From the NCBI GenBank assembly GCA_024644535.1, contig JAHEKX010000008.1, positions 136,818 through 200,817 on the forward strand: a stretch of DNA of 64,000 nt, read 5' to 3'. Both the position numbers and the translations under genes were made by a program. Positions 27,099 through 36,032 of this stretch are shown piece by piece. The number at the start of each line of letters is the position of its first letter. Position 1 is the first letter of the stretch. The stretch comes from Gammaproteobacteria bacterium (GTDB lineage Bacteria; Pseudomonadota; Gammaproteobacteria; Pseudomonadales; Halieaceae). Below the pieces are notes generated by a model. The model did not search any database and had not been told where the DNA came from. It worked only from the letters and a program-made list of their open reading frames with translations.

Positions 27099-28054
27099 AT
27101 AAGCTAGAGCAATTAAAAAACATGACAACCGTGGTGGCTGACACGGGCGATATTCGCTCGATCGCTCAATACCAACCCCAAGACGCAACCACCAACCCGT
27201 CTTTGCTACTCAAAGCTGCGCAAGATGCGCACCTTCGCCCCTTATTAGATCAAGCGCTTAAGCAAGCCTTAGCGCAAGCAAAAAGCAATGACTCCGATGC
27301 CCAGCGTATTGCGCGAGCAGCTGATGAATTTGCCGTGCTGATTGGCGCTGAAATCGCCAAACTCGTGCCGGGAGTTGTATCTACAGAGGTGGATGCACGC
27401 CTGTCTTTCTCGACCGCCGAAACCGTGAACAAAGCTCTGAATTTAGTCGAAGCCTACCAACGCTTGGGCCTTGGAACAGACCGCATTTTGATTAAAATCG
27501 CGGCTACCTGGGAGGGAATCCAAGCCGCAAAGATCCTCGAAGCTCAGGGCATACACTGCAATTTGACCCTGCTATTTGGTTTTGGCCAGGCCCAAGCTTG
27601 TGCCGATGCAGGGGTGTTTTTGATCTCACCTTTCGTTGGCCGAATACTAGATTGGTACAAACAACATTCCAACATCGAAATCGCTGACCCTCTCGACGAC
27701 CCAGGTGTCCAATCGGTCAGCAGAATTTTTAACTACTATAAAACACATGGCTACCAAACCGTGGTCATGGGCGCCAGCTTCCGCAACCAAGGCCAAATTG
27801 AAGCCTTGGCTGGCTGCGATCGCTTGACCATCAGCCCGGATCTACTGGCATCCTTACAAGACGATCAAGGCCCACTGACGCGAATTTTAGAGGCCAATAC
27901 AGCTGAATCTGATGCACCCAAACAAACACCTTTTGAAGCAAGTTTCCGCTATGATCTGAACGCCGATGCCATGGCGACCGATAAGTTATCGGACGGAATT
28001 CGCCGCTTTATAGCCGACCAAGAAAAACTGGAGCAACTGATTAAGTCATGCTGA
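27095..28054 (+). CDS. tal: Transaldolase
   Basis: Transfers a dihydroxyacetone unit from sedoheptulose-7-phosphate to glyceraldehyde-3-phosphate in the non-oxidative pentose phosphate pathway. It is 319 aa and starts [19 protein letters not shown]. Motifs are [26 protein letters not shown], the Schiff-base lysine K134 in [19 protein letters not shown], and [18 protein letters not shown]. These indicate the TalB-type classical transaldolase. Its ATG overlaps the dusA stop (ATGA), and its end overlaps terB by 7 bp, so the three genes form a tight operon. Confidence 0.97.
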   Translation: MNKLEQLKNMTTVVADTGDIRSIAQYQPQDATTNPSLLLKAAQDAHLRPLLDQALKQALAQAKSNDSDAQRIARAADEFAVLIGAEIAKLVPGVVSTEVDARLSFSTAETVNKALNLVEAYQRLGLGTDRILIKIAATWEGIQAAKILEAQGIHCNLTLLFGFGQAQACADAGVFLISPFVGRILDWYKQHSNIEIADPLDDPGVQSVSRIFNYYKTHGYQTVVMGASFRNQGQIEALAGCDRLTISPDLLASLQDDQGPLTRILEANTAESDAPKQTPFEASFRYDLNADAMATDKLSDGIRRFIADQEKLEQLIKSC

Positions 28055-28494
28055 TCAAAGCATTTAAAGCCTTATTTGAGAATGGTGCCACCCAGAGCCA
28101 GCAACAGCCAAAGCATACCTTGGCGCTCGTAGCGGCGGCACTGCTATACGAAGTCGCACGCGCCGATTTTGAGCAAGACGCCGATGAAGAAGCAGCCATG
28201 ACACAAGCTTTGCAAAAAGCTTTTGACTTAGATTCGAAAGCGCTGATCGACATCCAACAACAGGCCAGCGCGCAAGTAAATGAGGCCACTTCGCTGTACG
28301 AATTTACGCGCATCATTAATGACTATGCTGAGGCCAGCGACAAATACACCATTATCGAACTTATGTGGCAAGTTGCTTATGCTGACGGTGAAATAAGCAA
28401 ATACGAAGAACATTTAATTCGCAGAGTGGCCGAGCTCATTTACGTTGCACATTCCGATTTTATTCGCGCCAAGCACACCGCTCTGCAAAGCTAA
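28048..28494 (+). CDS. TerB-domain protein
   Basis: 148-aa cytoplasmic helical protein of the TerB family, whose founding member belongs to a tellurite-resistance locus but whose stand-alone forms have no settled function. Two repeats of the TerB acidic motif are visible: [19 protein letters not shown] and [18 protein letters not shown], each a candidate metal-binding helix pair. No signal peptide or TM segment. It overlaps the tal stop by 7 bp, so it is translated with it. Confidence 0.85.
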   Translation: MLIKAFKALFENGATQSQQQPKHTLALVAAALLYEVARADFEQDADEEAAMTQALQKAFDLDSKALIDIQQQASAQVNEATSLYEFTRIINDYAEASDKYTIIELMWQVAYADGEISKYEEHLIRRVAELIYVAHSDFIRAKHTALQS

Positions 28495-28507
28495 GTTGCC
28501 TCAAGCT

Positions 28508-28993
28508 CTACTGGACTGACTCTAAGGCGTTTAATAAATCTTTAAATCGAGCTTCGTTTTCCGTGGACAAGGACATCAGGGTGCGGTGTGCATCTACAAC
28601 TTTCGCGTGCATCTCTTTTTCATCGCTGTTATGCACCAATAGTTCACTGGTCGTGCCATCGGCGCAGCACAACTCCTCGTGGATATGAAACAGCTGACTA
28701 AAACCCATCGACCGAATTAATCGGCTGATACCGGCCTTGCAAGAATAAAGGTCTGGCCGCACGTGGAACTCGGCATCTATCCGTAGCGCTACCTTCGCGA
28801 GCATACCTAGCGTTGTGCTATCCAGATTATCCGCTTCACACAAATCCACGATAAGGTTTTGAAACTTCGGGTCTGCCACCATGGCATCCAGATAATCGTC
28901 TAAGGTTGTAGACAACGTCAGACGAACATCGCCGCAAAGCCTTAGCAAATACGCTCCAGATTCGTTCGCTGCTAGTATTTGGGCATCAGCCAT
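28508..28993 (-). CDS. STAS-domain anti-sigma factor antagonist
   Basis: 161 aa. An N-terminal STAS domain (about residues 10–100) contains LIVDLCEADNLDSTTLGML; the Ser of LDSTTLG is at the position phosphorylated in SpoIIAA and HsbA proteins. The C-terminal 55 residues are a helical extension. It overlaps by 8 bp the end of the upstream PP2C phosphatase gene. The pair forms the phosphatase/antagonist half of a partner-switching pathway; the kinase/anti-sigma partner is not in this window. The ATG at 28993 was chosen because upstream residues of the longer frame lie inside the phosphatase gene. Confidence 0.88.
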   Translation of the reverse strand: MADAQILAANESGAYLLRLCGDVRLTLSTTLDDYLDAMVADPKFQNLIVDLCEADNLDSTTLGMLAKVALRIDAEFHVRPDLYSCKAGISRLIRSMGFSQLFHIHEELCCADGTTSELLVHNSDEKEMHAKVVDAHRTLMSLSTENEARFKDLLNALESVQ

Positions 28994-30179
28994 TGGTCGC
29001 CGCTCGCGTAATGAACAATGCCGCGATATCGTCGGGGATTTCTCGCGCCTGGGCAACACCTAAGTCTTCGAGTACCGCCTGATAATTGCTCGCACTGCCG
29101 CCAATAATAGATTTGAGCTTAGACTCCTTGGCAATCAGATCTTCACCCTCGATCAGTTCTAACACTCCATCAGAAAACATAACCAGCATAAATTGCGATG
29201 GCAACTTAACCTGATGTACGACATATCGTGCATGCTCCATCAGCCCAACCGGAGCACCTTCTCCATCCAAATAATCAGCGCCAAGAGGAGTCTTTAGGAT
29301 GGGTTGCGGCAAATGCCCCGCTACGCTGTAGTCTAGGGTATTGTTTTTGATATTTAACAGACCGACGATCATGGTGGCGTACTTGCCGACCGCCAAATCC
29401 AGTAATTCTTTATTGGCGTACTCTAACATCGCGCCCAAATCCAGCAAGGTATGGTCATTCCTGCGGATAAAGTCCGAACGTTTGCGGGCAAACAAATTTT
29501 TCAAAAGTACTGTGGCAAACGCTGATGAGCTGCCATGACCCGACACATCTGCCATAAAAAAGACGACGTGATCATCACCCACCGTGACGTATTCGACAAA
29601 ATCGCCACTCAGAAACAGAGAAGGATACATGCTGTGGCGGAATTCGTAACCGTTCACGGTCAGGGGAGAATTCGGCAGCATTCGCAGCTGCACTTGCCGC
29701 CCGGCTTGCTGATCTTGTTCAAGAACTGTTACGGCATCGCGCAACTCGGTGTTGATCAGTTCCAGCGCTCTTTTCGAGTCGCTTAATTCTTGTCGTATAC
29801 GACGCCGCTTTACACAGCGCTCAATCGAGGCATCGAGCGCATTCAAATTGCGGATGGGGCGCACAAAAAAATCACTCACGCCAAGACGCAGAGCCGTAAG
29901 AATGACCTGAGCTTCTGCTTCATCTGCCAACATGATAGCGGGCACATGAATATCAAGGGCAAGAATGGCATCTTTAGCTTCTTCCCACGAGAACTGGGTG
30001 AGCTCTGTTTCACAGACGAGTAAATCGACGTCGCTGCCGTAATCAAGAGACTCATTGACACCAAACGGATCTTGAATCACCCGAACGCTATGTCCCAGTG
30101 ACTGTAGAAGTTCGACGGACGCTGCGGCTCGCGCTGAGTCGTCATCTATTAGAATAATGTTCGCGACAATATCGGTCAT
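28986..30179 (-). CDS. Response-regulator-like PP2C (RsbU/HsbR-type) phosphatase with degenerate receiver
   Basis: 397 aa. Residues 1–120 are a receiver fold with the acidic DDD at 12–14. The phospho-acceptor position is Glu57 (LLVCETEL), the conserved Thr/Ser is Ala (IMLADE), and the conserved Lys is Arg (DFFVRPI). A coiled linker follows (about 125–165), then a SpoIIE/PP2C domain with metal aspartates in LSGDFVEY, MADVSGHGSSSAF, FSDGVLEL and PDDIAALF. The phosphatase site looks intact. It probably dephosphorylates the STAS protein encoded right after it. With Glu in place of Asp the receiver cannot be phosphorylated in the normal way and may mimic the active state. Confidence 0.9.
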   Translation of the reverse strand: MTDIVANIILIDDDSARAAASVELLQSLGHSVRVIQDPFGVNESLDYGSDVDLLVCETELTQFSWEEAKDAILALDIHVPAIMLADEAEAQVILTALRLGVSDFFVRPIRNLNALDASIERCVKRRRIRQELSDSKRALELINTELRDAVTVLEQDQQAGRQVQLRMLPNSPLTVNGYEFRHSMYPSLFLSGDFVEYVTVGDDHVVFFMADVSGHGSSSAFATVLLKNLFARKRSDFIRRNDHTLLDLGAMLEYANKELLDLAVGKYATMIVGLLNIKNNTLDYSVAGHLPQPILKTPLGADYLDGEGAPVGLMEHARYVVHQVKLPSQFMLVMFSDGVLELIEGEDLIAKESKLKSIIGGSASNYQAVLEDLGVAQAREIPDDIAALFITRAATNG

Positions 30180-30269
30180 CGACTTCGCTTACTATAGGCT
30201 TGATCTATGGTAGCAAAACACCGCTGAGGTGCAATGAAATGTCACAAAAATGCGACTAATCACCGATTT

Positions 30270-31016
30270 TCACAAGGGATCGTCTTCGAAGTCTTCATCA
30301 AGCCAATCGTCATCAAAATCAGAAAACACGTCTTCAGGATTCTTTGTTTCGCTCTCGATACGCGCCGAACGTCGCTGCAAGTAAGCGTCTCGCAAAAAGA
30401 TATATCGATCTCCCGACAAAAGCGCATCGGCATCAAGCAACTCGGCGCGTTCGTCTACCACTCGTAAGCCGTACAAACCATTGCGACCGTGGGCAGAATC
30501 GATGTAAGCCTCGGGCGATAAATAGATATCGCCTATAGAGCCGACGCCGCTGCGAAGCGTTCTGGGGCCCAAAAACGGAACCATCAAATACGGGCCTTTT
30601 GGCACGCCCCAAATGGCTAGCGTCTCACCTAAATCGGTCTGTCTGGACTCCATTCCCATCGGGGTTGCAACATCGAACAAGCCCACAATACCAAGAGTCG
30701 TATTAATAGCAAAACGCCCCCCGCTCGCGAGAAACGCATCGACTTTACCCTGCAATAGGCTGTTAACCGCGGAATTGAACTCGCCGAGATTAGCAAAGAA
30801 ATTACCGATACCGCGCTCGGCGACATCGGGCGTTACTTTGCGGTAGCCTTTTGCCGCGGGCCTTAAGACCCACTGATCCAGCGTGTCATTAAAAACAAAC
30901 ACTACACGATTCACATCCTCGAACGGATCGGGGTTGTCGTTTTCTTCGACTGGATTTACCGCCGCTGCTGGCCAGGCCAACACCAACAACAGCAACGCCG
31001 CTACGTACTTAACCAT
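30270..31016 (-). CDS. mlaA: MlaA-family outer-membrane phospholipid-maintenance protein
   Basis: 248 aa. MlaA removes misplaced phospholipids from the outer leaflet of the outer membrane. The family core is clear: DPFEDVNRVVFVFNDTLDQW, GNFFANLGEFNSAVNSLLQG, RFAINTTLGIVGLFDVAT, and GPYLMVPFLGPRTLRSGVG. The N-terminus is a Sec signal (YVAALLLLVLAWPAAA) with no Cys near the cleavage site, so it is not an obvious lipoprotein, unlike VacJ/MlaA. The C-terminus is very acidic (FSDFDDDWLDEDFEDDPL). The rest of the Mla system is not adjacent. hrpA ends 33 bp upstream on the same strand. Confidence 0.9.
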   Translation of the reverse strand: MVKYVAALLLLVLAWPAAAVNPVEENDNPDPFEDVNRVVFVFNDTLDQWVLRPAAKGYRKVTPDVAERGIGNFFANLGEFNSAVNSLLQGKVDAFLASGGRFAINTTLGIVGLFDVATPMGMESRQTDLGETLAIWGVPKGPYLMVPFLGPRTLRSGVGSIGDIYLSPEAYIDSAHGRNGLYGLRVVDERAELLDADALLSGDRYIFLRDAYLQRRSARIESETKNPEDVFSDFDDDWLDEDFEDDPL

Positions 31017-31048
31017 GATTGCCCTGTCACACCTACCCCTAAGGGTTC

Positions 31049-34000
31049 TTACAAAGGGTTCTCTATAACCCACTGTTTTACTTTATCCCACTGCTGAACG
31101 AGACGCTTCTCTGATACCGGCATCTTTGTACCCAGCTGTTGCGCGAACAACGACACGCGAAACTCTTCTAACATCCAATGATACGCGCACACCGGCTCGC
31201 ACACCACAGTCACAGCGGGCCTTTTTGATACTATTTCACGCCATTGCTGCTCTAACGGCTCTAATATTTGCACTGACTTCTGATCCTTCGGAAGCTGAGA
31301 TTGCAGGCGCTCGAGCCGCCAAGCCAAGGCTTTGGCGTAGCGTGGCAGTTGCTCAAACATCGCCTCGGGCCAATCCAGCCAGCGCTCCACCGCTAACAGT
31401 CGCTCTAGGTGCTGACGAGCATCAAGACTGGATACTTTAAGATCGTTATAAGAAGGCACTTTGGCAAGCAAGGCTCTAGCTGAGCCAAGGTGGGCCGCTG
31501 CCTGCAGCAACAGCTTCTCGTAGCGTTGAGTCCGATCAATAATGGTACGCTTATTCTCTGCCACTGCACTTTGAAACTCGGCCCTAGTACGCAGCAATTC
31601 ACCCGACGGTTTTCGCAAGCTGGGCAGCAATGCCATTGAGATCATCGCTTCCAGCAATACGCCACGCTCAATGCCAGTGCTGACTAGAGCCTTTTGCGCT
31701 TCTGTCGATCGGAACGCATGCCGCTGCAGGTCACGCACCATACCACGATCGCTGGTTTTCGCCAGACGCAACAGGCCTAAACGATGCGCCACTTCCGCCG
31801 TCTCCGGGTAGTCAAACAACTCAAGACTGACACTATCGCCACTGTCTTTTAGTGCCGGAAAACTTGTAATTAAGGTGCCCGCTTGTTTGAACTGAACTTT
31901 CGACTGTAAGTCTTCAAAATCCCACTGTGTATGCCCGCTAGACGGCTCCGGCCTGTTGCTGGGCTTGACTGACTCCGCTCCCTGGCTCGATCGCAGGCTC
32001 TCGATCAAGGCGCTTAGATCACGTCCTTCGATGTGTATCCGACCCTCATCATCTAAGATCTGAATATTCATCTGGTAATATGGCTCTAGCGATTCTGTCG
32101 AAAAATCTTCCGGGTTTATGGCGACACCAGCGGTTTTTCTTAGAGCCTCCCCTAAGGATTGCAGCAGCGGCTCATCTGCAGGCTGCATCACCTTCATCGC
32201 AGCCGCGACCTTATCAGGTACGGGCACTAACTGCTTGCGCAGCCGTTTAGGTAGAGTTTTCACCAAGGTAATCAGCTTGTCTTGCAACATGCCAGGCACC
32301 AACCATTCAGGCAGATAGCGCGGCAAACGGTTTATCAAAGCCAGAGGCACAATCAAAGTTACACCATCACGCTGCTTGCCGGGTTCAAACTGGTATTTCA
32401 ATCGAAGGTTTAATTCGCGCCACTGCCAGATATCGGGAAACTGGGCAACATCATTATCTGCCACCGTATTCACCAACAGCTGCTCGCGGCTGAATTTTAG
32501 CCGCTCGTTCAACCCCGTATCGCGTTTTAGAGCTTTACTTAGGGTCGCCCCACTGTATATGCCAGAAGGTAATCGTTCATTGTAGAATTCAGACAAAGCG
32601 TCTTCGGTCACCACTAGGTCGCGCCGACGCGTTTTGTCTTCAAGTTCTAGCACCTCGATCATTAACCGGGAGTTATGTCGCAAAAAATTGGGCGCAGGTT
32701 TTATCCGTTGCGCAACCAGGGCATCGCGAATTAAGACTTCGCGAGCCGCCTGCGGATCAATCGGACCAAAATGAACACTTTGCTTGTCGATTAGAGTCAG
32801 GCCATAAAGTGAAACACGTTGGTAAGCCATAACCCTTCCCGAGCGCATCTGCCAGCGGGGTTCGTAATAGTGATGCTTAAGTAAACCGGGGTTAACGTCT
32901 ACGGCCCACTCGGGCTCTATGACTGCACAGCTCCTTGCATAGACTTGGCTTGTTTCGACAATTTCTGCGGCCATTAGCCATTTCTGCCGCTTTTTGTGTA
33001 GAGTCGATGCGGGAAAAATACGCAGTTTTTGCTGCCGCGCACCCTCGTATTCTGGTCCTTCATGGTGCGTTGCGATAAACCCCAACAGCCCCGTCAACAA
33101 GCTGCGGTGGATCGCCTCATAATCCAGCTCGTCGGGCATTACTGCAACGCGCCACTGATTGGCCTTGCAGGCTAAAAGCAACTGACGGTGGGTATCTCGC
33201 CATTCTCTGACGCGCAGATAATTAAAAAACTCTTTCTGGCAAAGCTTTTTAAATTGACTGCCGTTGAGCTCTTCGCGCTGGGTTTCGAGATAGCGCCAGG
33301 TGTTTATCCACGCCAAAAAGTCCGAGCGCTCGTCCTCGAAACGCCGATGAGAGGTATCCGATTGCTCACGTTTGTCGTTGGGGCGCTCTCGAGGGTCTTG
33401 CACGGCCAGGGCGCTAACAACAATCAAGACTTCAGCAAGCACCCCCTTTTCAGTAGCCGCCAGTACCATACGACCCAACCGTGGATCCAAGGGTAACCGG
33501 GCCAGCTGATAGCCTAAAGCAGTAAGATCTTGTTTTTTGTCAACCGCCCCTAACTCCTCCAGTAACCGAAAACCATCACGTATCAACCTGGGGTCGGGTG
33601 GTTCTATGAAGGGAAATCGCGTTACATCGCCCAAGCGCAGTAAACGCATCTGCAAAATGACTTGCGCAAGATTGGTGCGCTTGATTTCAGGGTCCGTAAA
33701 TTCAGACCGCGACTCAAAATCGTCTTCGTCGTATAAGCGTACACAAACGCCCTCGGCTACGCGGCCACAGCGACCTTTACGCTGATTCGCACTGGCTTGA
33801 GAAATCGGTTCGATCGGCAAGCGCTGTAACTTACTTCGATAGCTATAGCGACTTATGCGAGCCAAACCCGAGTCGATAACGTAGCGTATGCCAGGAACGG
33901 TCAAAGAGGTTTCGGCAACGTTAGTCGACAGTACCACTCGGATACCCCGTCTAGACTGCGTTTGAAAGACACGATTTTGCTCACTGGCACTTAAGCGCGC

Positions 34001-34774
34001 ATACAGTGGCAACACGTCGTACTGTTCGCCGCTCTTCAAGGCCTTGGCAACATCACGGATTTCGCGCTCTCCCGGCAAAAACACCAACACGTCACCGCGT
34101 TTGCCGTAGTGACCCTGGTCGATTAGATTCAACTGATCGACAACCTGATCTGTCAACTCCACGCGCTCATCTACACCCGGCGCATACTGCACTTCAACCG
34201 GAAAGGTTCTACCTTCCACCTGGATAATCGGAGCACCGTTAAAGTAGCTAGAAAAGCGCTCTACGTCGATTGTTGCCGAGGTGATGATAATTTTTAAGTC
34301 AGGCCTTTTAGGTAGTAAACGGCGCAAATAGCCCAGCAAGAAATCGATGTTTAGGCTGCGCTCATGAGCTTCATCGATAATCAATGTATCGTAGCGTTTT
34401 AACAGCCGGTCATGCTGGATCTCGGCCAGCAAAATACCATCGGTCATTAATTTTAGTCGGGTTTGTTCAGTGACCTGATCGGTAAAGCGCACCTGATACC
34501 CTACGGCGCCGCCCAACTCACACCCAAGCTCACTACTTATTCTTGCAGCAACCGAACGCGCTGCCAGTCGGCGGGGCTGGGTATGGCCAATTAAACCCGC
34601 TTCGCCGCGCCCCATCGACAAAAGCATCTTGGGAAGCTGTGTCGTTTTTCCTGAGCCTGTCTCACCCGCAATAATAACCACTTGATTGGACTGAATAAGG
34701 CGCTCGATATCCGCTTTGCGCTCGTTAATCGGCAAATTCAGTGGGAATTCGAAGTTTAGCGTTGCTACTGACAT
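31049..34774 (-). CDS. hrpA: ATP-dependent RNA helicase HrpA
   Basis: DEAH-box helicase linked to ribosome rescue and mRNA processing. The 1241 aa include Walker A (GETGSGKTTQLPK), the DEAH box (LIIDEAHERSLNIDFLLGY), motif III (ITSATIDVERFSSYF), motif V (LSTNVAETSLTVPGIRYVID) and motif VI (QRKGRCGRVAEGVCVRLY). The winged-helix/ratchet region and the long DUF3418-type C-terminal part follow. It lacks roughly 60 N-terminal residues that precede the helicase core in Escherichia coli HrpA; no better upstream start is seen and the ribosome site is weak. Confidence 0.95.
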   Translation of the reverse strand: MSVATLNFEFPLNLPINERKADIERLIQSNQVVIIAGETGSGKTTQLPKMLLSMGRGEAGLIGHTQPRRLAARSVAARISSELGCELGGAVGYQVRFTDQVTEQTRLKLMTDGILLAEIQHDRLLKRYDTLIIDEAHERSLNIDFLLGYLRRLLPKRPDLKIIITSATIDVERFSSYFNGAPIIQVEGRTFPVEVQYAPGVDERVELTDQVVDQLNLIDQGHYGKRGDVLVFLPGEREIRDVAKALKSGEQYDVLPLYARLSASEQNRVFQTQSRRGIRVVLSTNVAETSLTVPGIRYVIDSGLARISRYSYRSKLQRLPIEPISQASANQRKGRCGRVAEGVCVRLYDEDDFESRSEFTDPEIKRTNLAQVILQMRLLRLGDVTRFPFIEPPDPRLIRDGFRLLEELGAVDKKQDLTALGYQLARLPLDPRLGRMVLAATEKGVLAEVLIVVSALAVQDPRERPNDKREQSDTSHRRFEDERSDFLAWINTWRYLETQREELNGSQFKKLCQKEFFNYLRVREWRDTHRQLLLACKANQWRVAVMPDELDYEAIHRSLLTGLLGFIATHHEGPEYEGARQQKLRIFPASTLHKKRQKWLMAAEIVETSQVYARSCAVIEPEWAVDVNPGLLKHHYYEPRWQMRSGRVMAYQRVSLYGLTLIDKQSVHFGPIDPQAAREVLIRDALVAQRIKPAPNFLRHNSRLMIEVLELEDKTRRRDLVVTEDALSEFYNERLPSGIYSGATLSKALKRDTGLNERLKFSREQLLVNTVADNDVAQFPDIWQWRELNLRLKYQFEPGKQRDGVTLIVPLALINRLPRYLPEWLVPGMLQDKLITLVKTLPKRLRKQLVPVPDKVAAAMKVMQPADEPLLQSLGEALRKTAGVAINPEDFSTESLEPYYQMNIQILDDEGRIHIEGRDLSALIESLRSSQGAESVKPSNRPEPSSGHTQWDFEDLQSKVQFKQAGTLITSFPALKDSGDSVSLELFDYPETAEVAHRLGLLRLAKTSDRGMVRDLQRHAFRSTEAQKALVSTGIERGVLLEAMISMALLPSLRKPSGELLRTRAEFQSAVAENKRTIIDRTQRYEKLLLQAAAHLGSARALLAKVPSYNDLKVSSLDARQHLERLLAVERWLDWPEAMFEQLPRYAKALAWRLERLQSQLPKDQKSVQILEPLEQQWREIVSKRPAVTVVCEPVCAYHWMLEEFRVSLFAQQLGTKMPVSEKRLVQQWDKVKQWVIENPL

Positions 34775-34918
34775 ACTCAGAACGAAGCTCTATGAAGTTT
34801 AGACAAAGCGCGAATGGTAATCGACCAGAGCCAGAAATCCCAGCACACAGACGAATGCGAGTCGACCGCAATCTTAGGGGGCGTTATTCTAACGGCCAAA
34901 CCAAACAGGAATTACACT

Positions 34919-35392
34919 ATGGCAACTATTACCAACATCCCTTTCTCAAAACTGGATTTAGGACTTTCGACCCAATACAGTAAAATCGTCACCGAGCAGG
35001 ATATTCAGCTGTTTGCTTTACTGTCTGGCGACGCAAATCCAGTTCACCTGGACGCTCAATACGCAGCAACCACACAATTTGGCGAACAGATTGCTCACGG
35101 GATGTTAACAGGCGCTGTGATTTCGGCCGCCATCGCGATGCAAATGCCTGGTCCCGGTACAATTTACTTAGGCCAAACGCTGACGTTCAAGCGTCCTGTC
35201 AAAATAGGCGATACCGTCACGGTTACTCTGACGGTTGCCGAGAGACACCCAAGTAAACCTCGAGCAACGCTAGATTGCGTGGTAACCAATCAAAATGGCG
35301 TAACCGTCGTTGAAGGACAGGCGAATGTACTTGTTCCTACCGAGGAGCAAAGCCTGACCATTCCCGATTTGCCGAAAGTGACCTTGGGATAA
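34919..35392 (+). CDS. MaoC-family (R)-specific enoyl-CoA hydratase (PhaJ-like)
   Basis: 157 aa single hot-dog domain. The hydratase 2 catalytic motif is present: FALLSGDANPVHLDAQYA, with Asp and His about five residues apart, then FGEQIAHGMLTGAVIS. The enzyme converts trans-2-enoyl-CoA to (R)-3-hydroxyacyl-CoA, linking beta-oxidation to polyhydroxyalkanoate synthesis or to other pathways. The ATG at 34919 has AGGA 8–9 nt upstream. No PHA synthase is nearby, so its pathway is unassigned. Divergent from hrpA. Confidence 0.88.
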   Translation: MATITNIPFSKLDLGLSTQYSKIVTEQDIQLFALLSGDANPVHLDAQYAATTQFGEQIAHGMLTGAVISAAIAMQMPGPGTIYLGQTLTFKRPVKIGDTVTVTLTVAERHPSKPRATLDCVVTNQNGVTVVEGQANVLVPTEEQSLTIPDLPKVTLG

Positions 35393-35440
35393 AATAAAGC
35401 CCACCTCAGCGAGCGTTAAAGTGTGAACTATGGGGGCTCG

Positions 35441-35944
35441 CTAAGCTCCCAGTACTCCAGCACTGTTATCAGCATTTTGTACGAACTGATCTGGCGGCAG
35501 GTACAGTAGTTTTAATAAAATTTCAGCCGATGTGGGAGACACTTCTGCCGACAGTGCCATAACGTTTAACACCTCGCCGTGAATGCTGGGCGCGGTAACG
35601 CCAAATAACATTTTGTGCTCTTCGCCCTCGGCCCGAAAAATTACGGGCTCTTTTTCGGCGTTCATGGTCTCGACAAAATTTGCCAGCAGCAGAGTTACGC
35701 CGTCGCGAAACATCGAGTAATTTAGTTTGCCTTTGTACTCTTTAGTATCTATCGCTAGATCAAAACGCACGGTAGACCCATCTTCCATTTTAACCGTCGT
35801 AATAGAGCGTCGCTCACCTTCAAGCAAACCTTTGTATAGATTTTTAGAGTGGGTTCGCGTGGGTTCTATTAATGCTTTGTGAATCAGATTCACCGACATC
35901 GTTATAAACTGTTTGTTCGAGATTGTTGCGTTTGATTGCGCCAT
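35441..35944 (-). CDS. Conserved-looking protein of unknown function
   Basis: 167 aa, not recognised. No signal peptide or TM helix. The middle part is strand-rich (ITTVKMEDGSTVRFDLAID, EPVIFRAEGEEHKMLFGVTA), and the last third looks helical (TSAEILLKLLYLPPDQFVQ). AAGGTGG lies just before the ATG at 35944; a GTG 9 bp further upstream is part of that ribosome site. It stands alone between two convergent or divergent neighbours. A 7-bp inverted repeat (AGCGAGC at 35408–35414 and GCTCGCT at 35436–35442) sits at its 3' end and may terminate phaJ and this gene. Confidence 0.75.
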   Translation of the reverse strand: MAQSNATISNKQFITMSVNLIHKALIEPTRTHSKNLYKGLLEGERRSITTVKMEDGSTVRFDLAIDTKEYKGKLNYSMFRDGVTLLLANFVETMNAEKEPVIFRAEGEEHKMLFGVTAPSIHGEVLNVMALSAEVSPTSAEILLKLLYLPPDQFVQNADNSAGVLGA

Positions 35945-36032
35945 AATAGCCACCTTATGATTACGTGCGAGAGTTTAGCGAGCGAGACGCACGATGGCTA
36001 CAACCCACAGACGAAATTTAAGGGATTACTGA

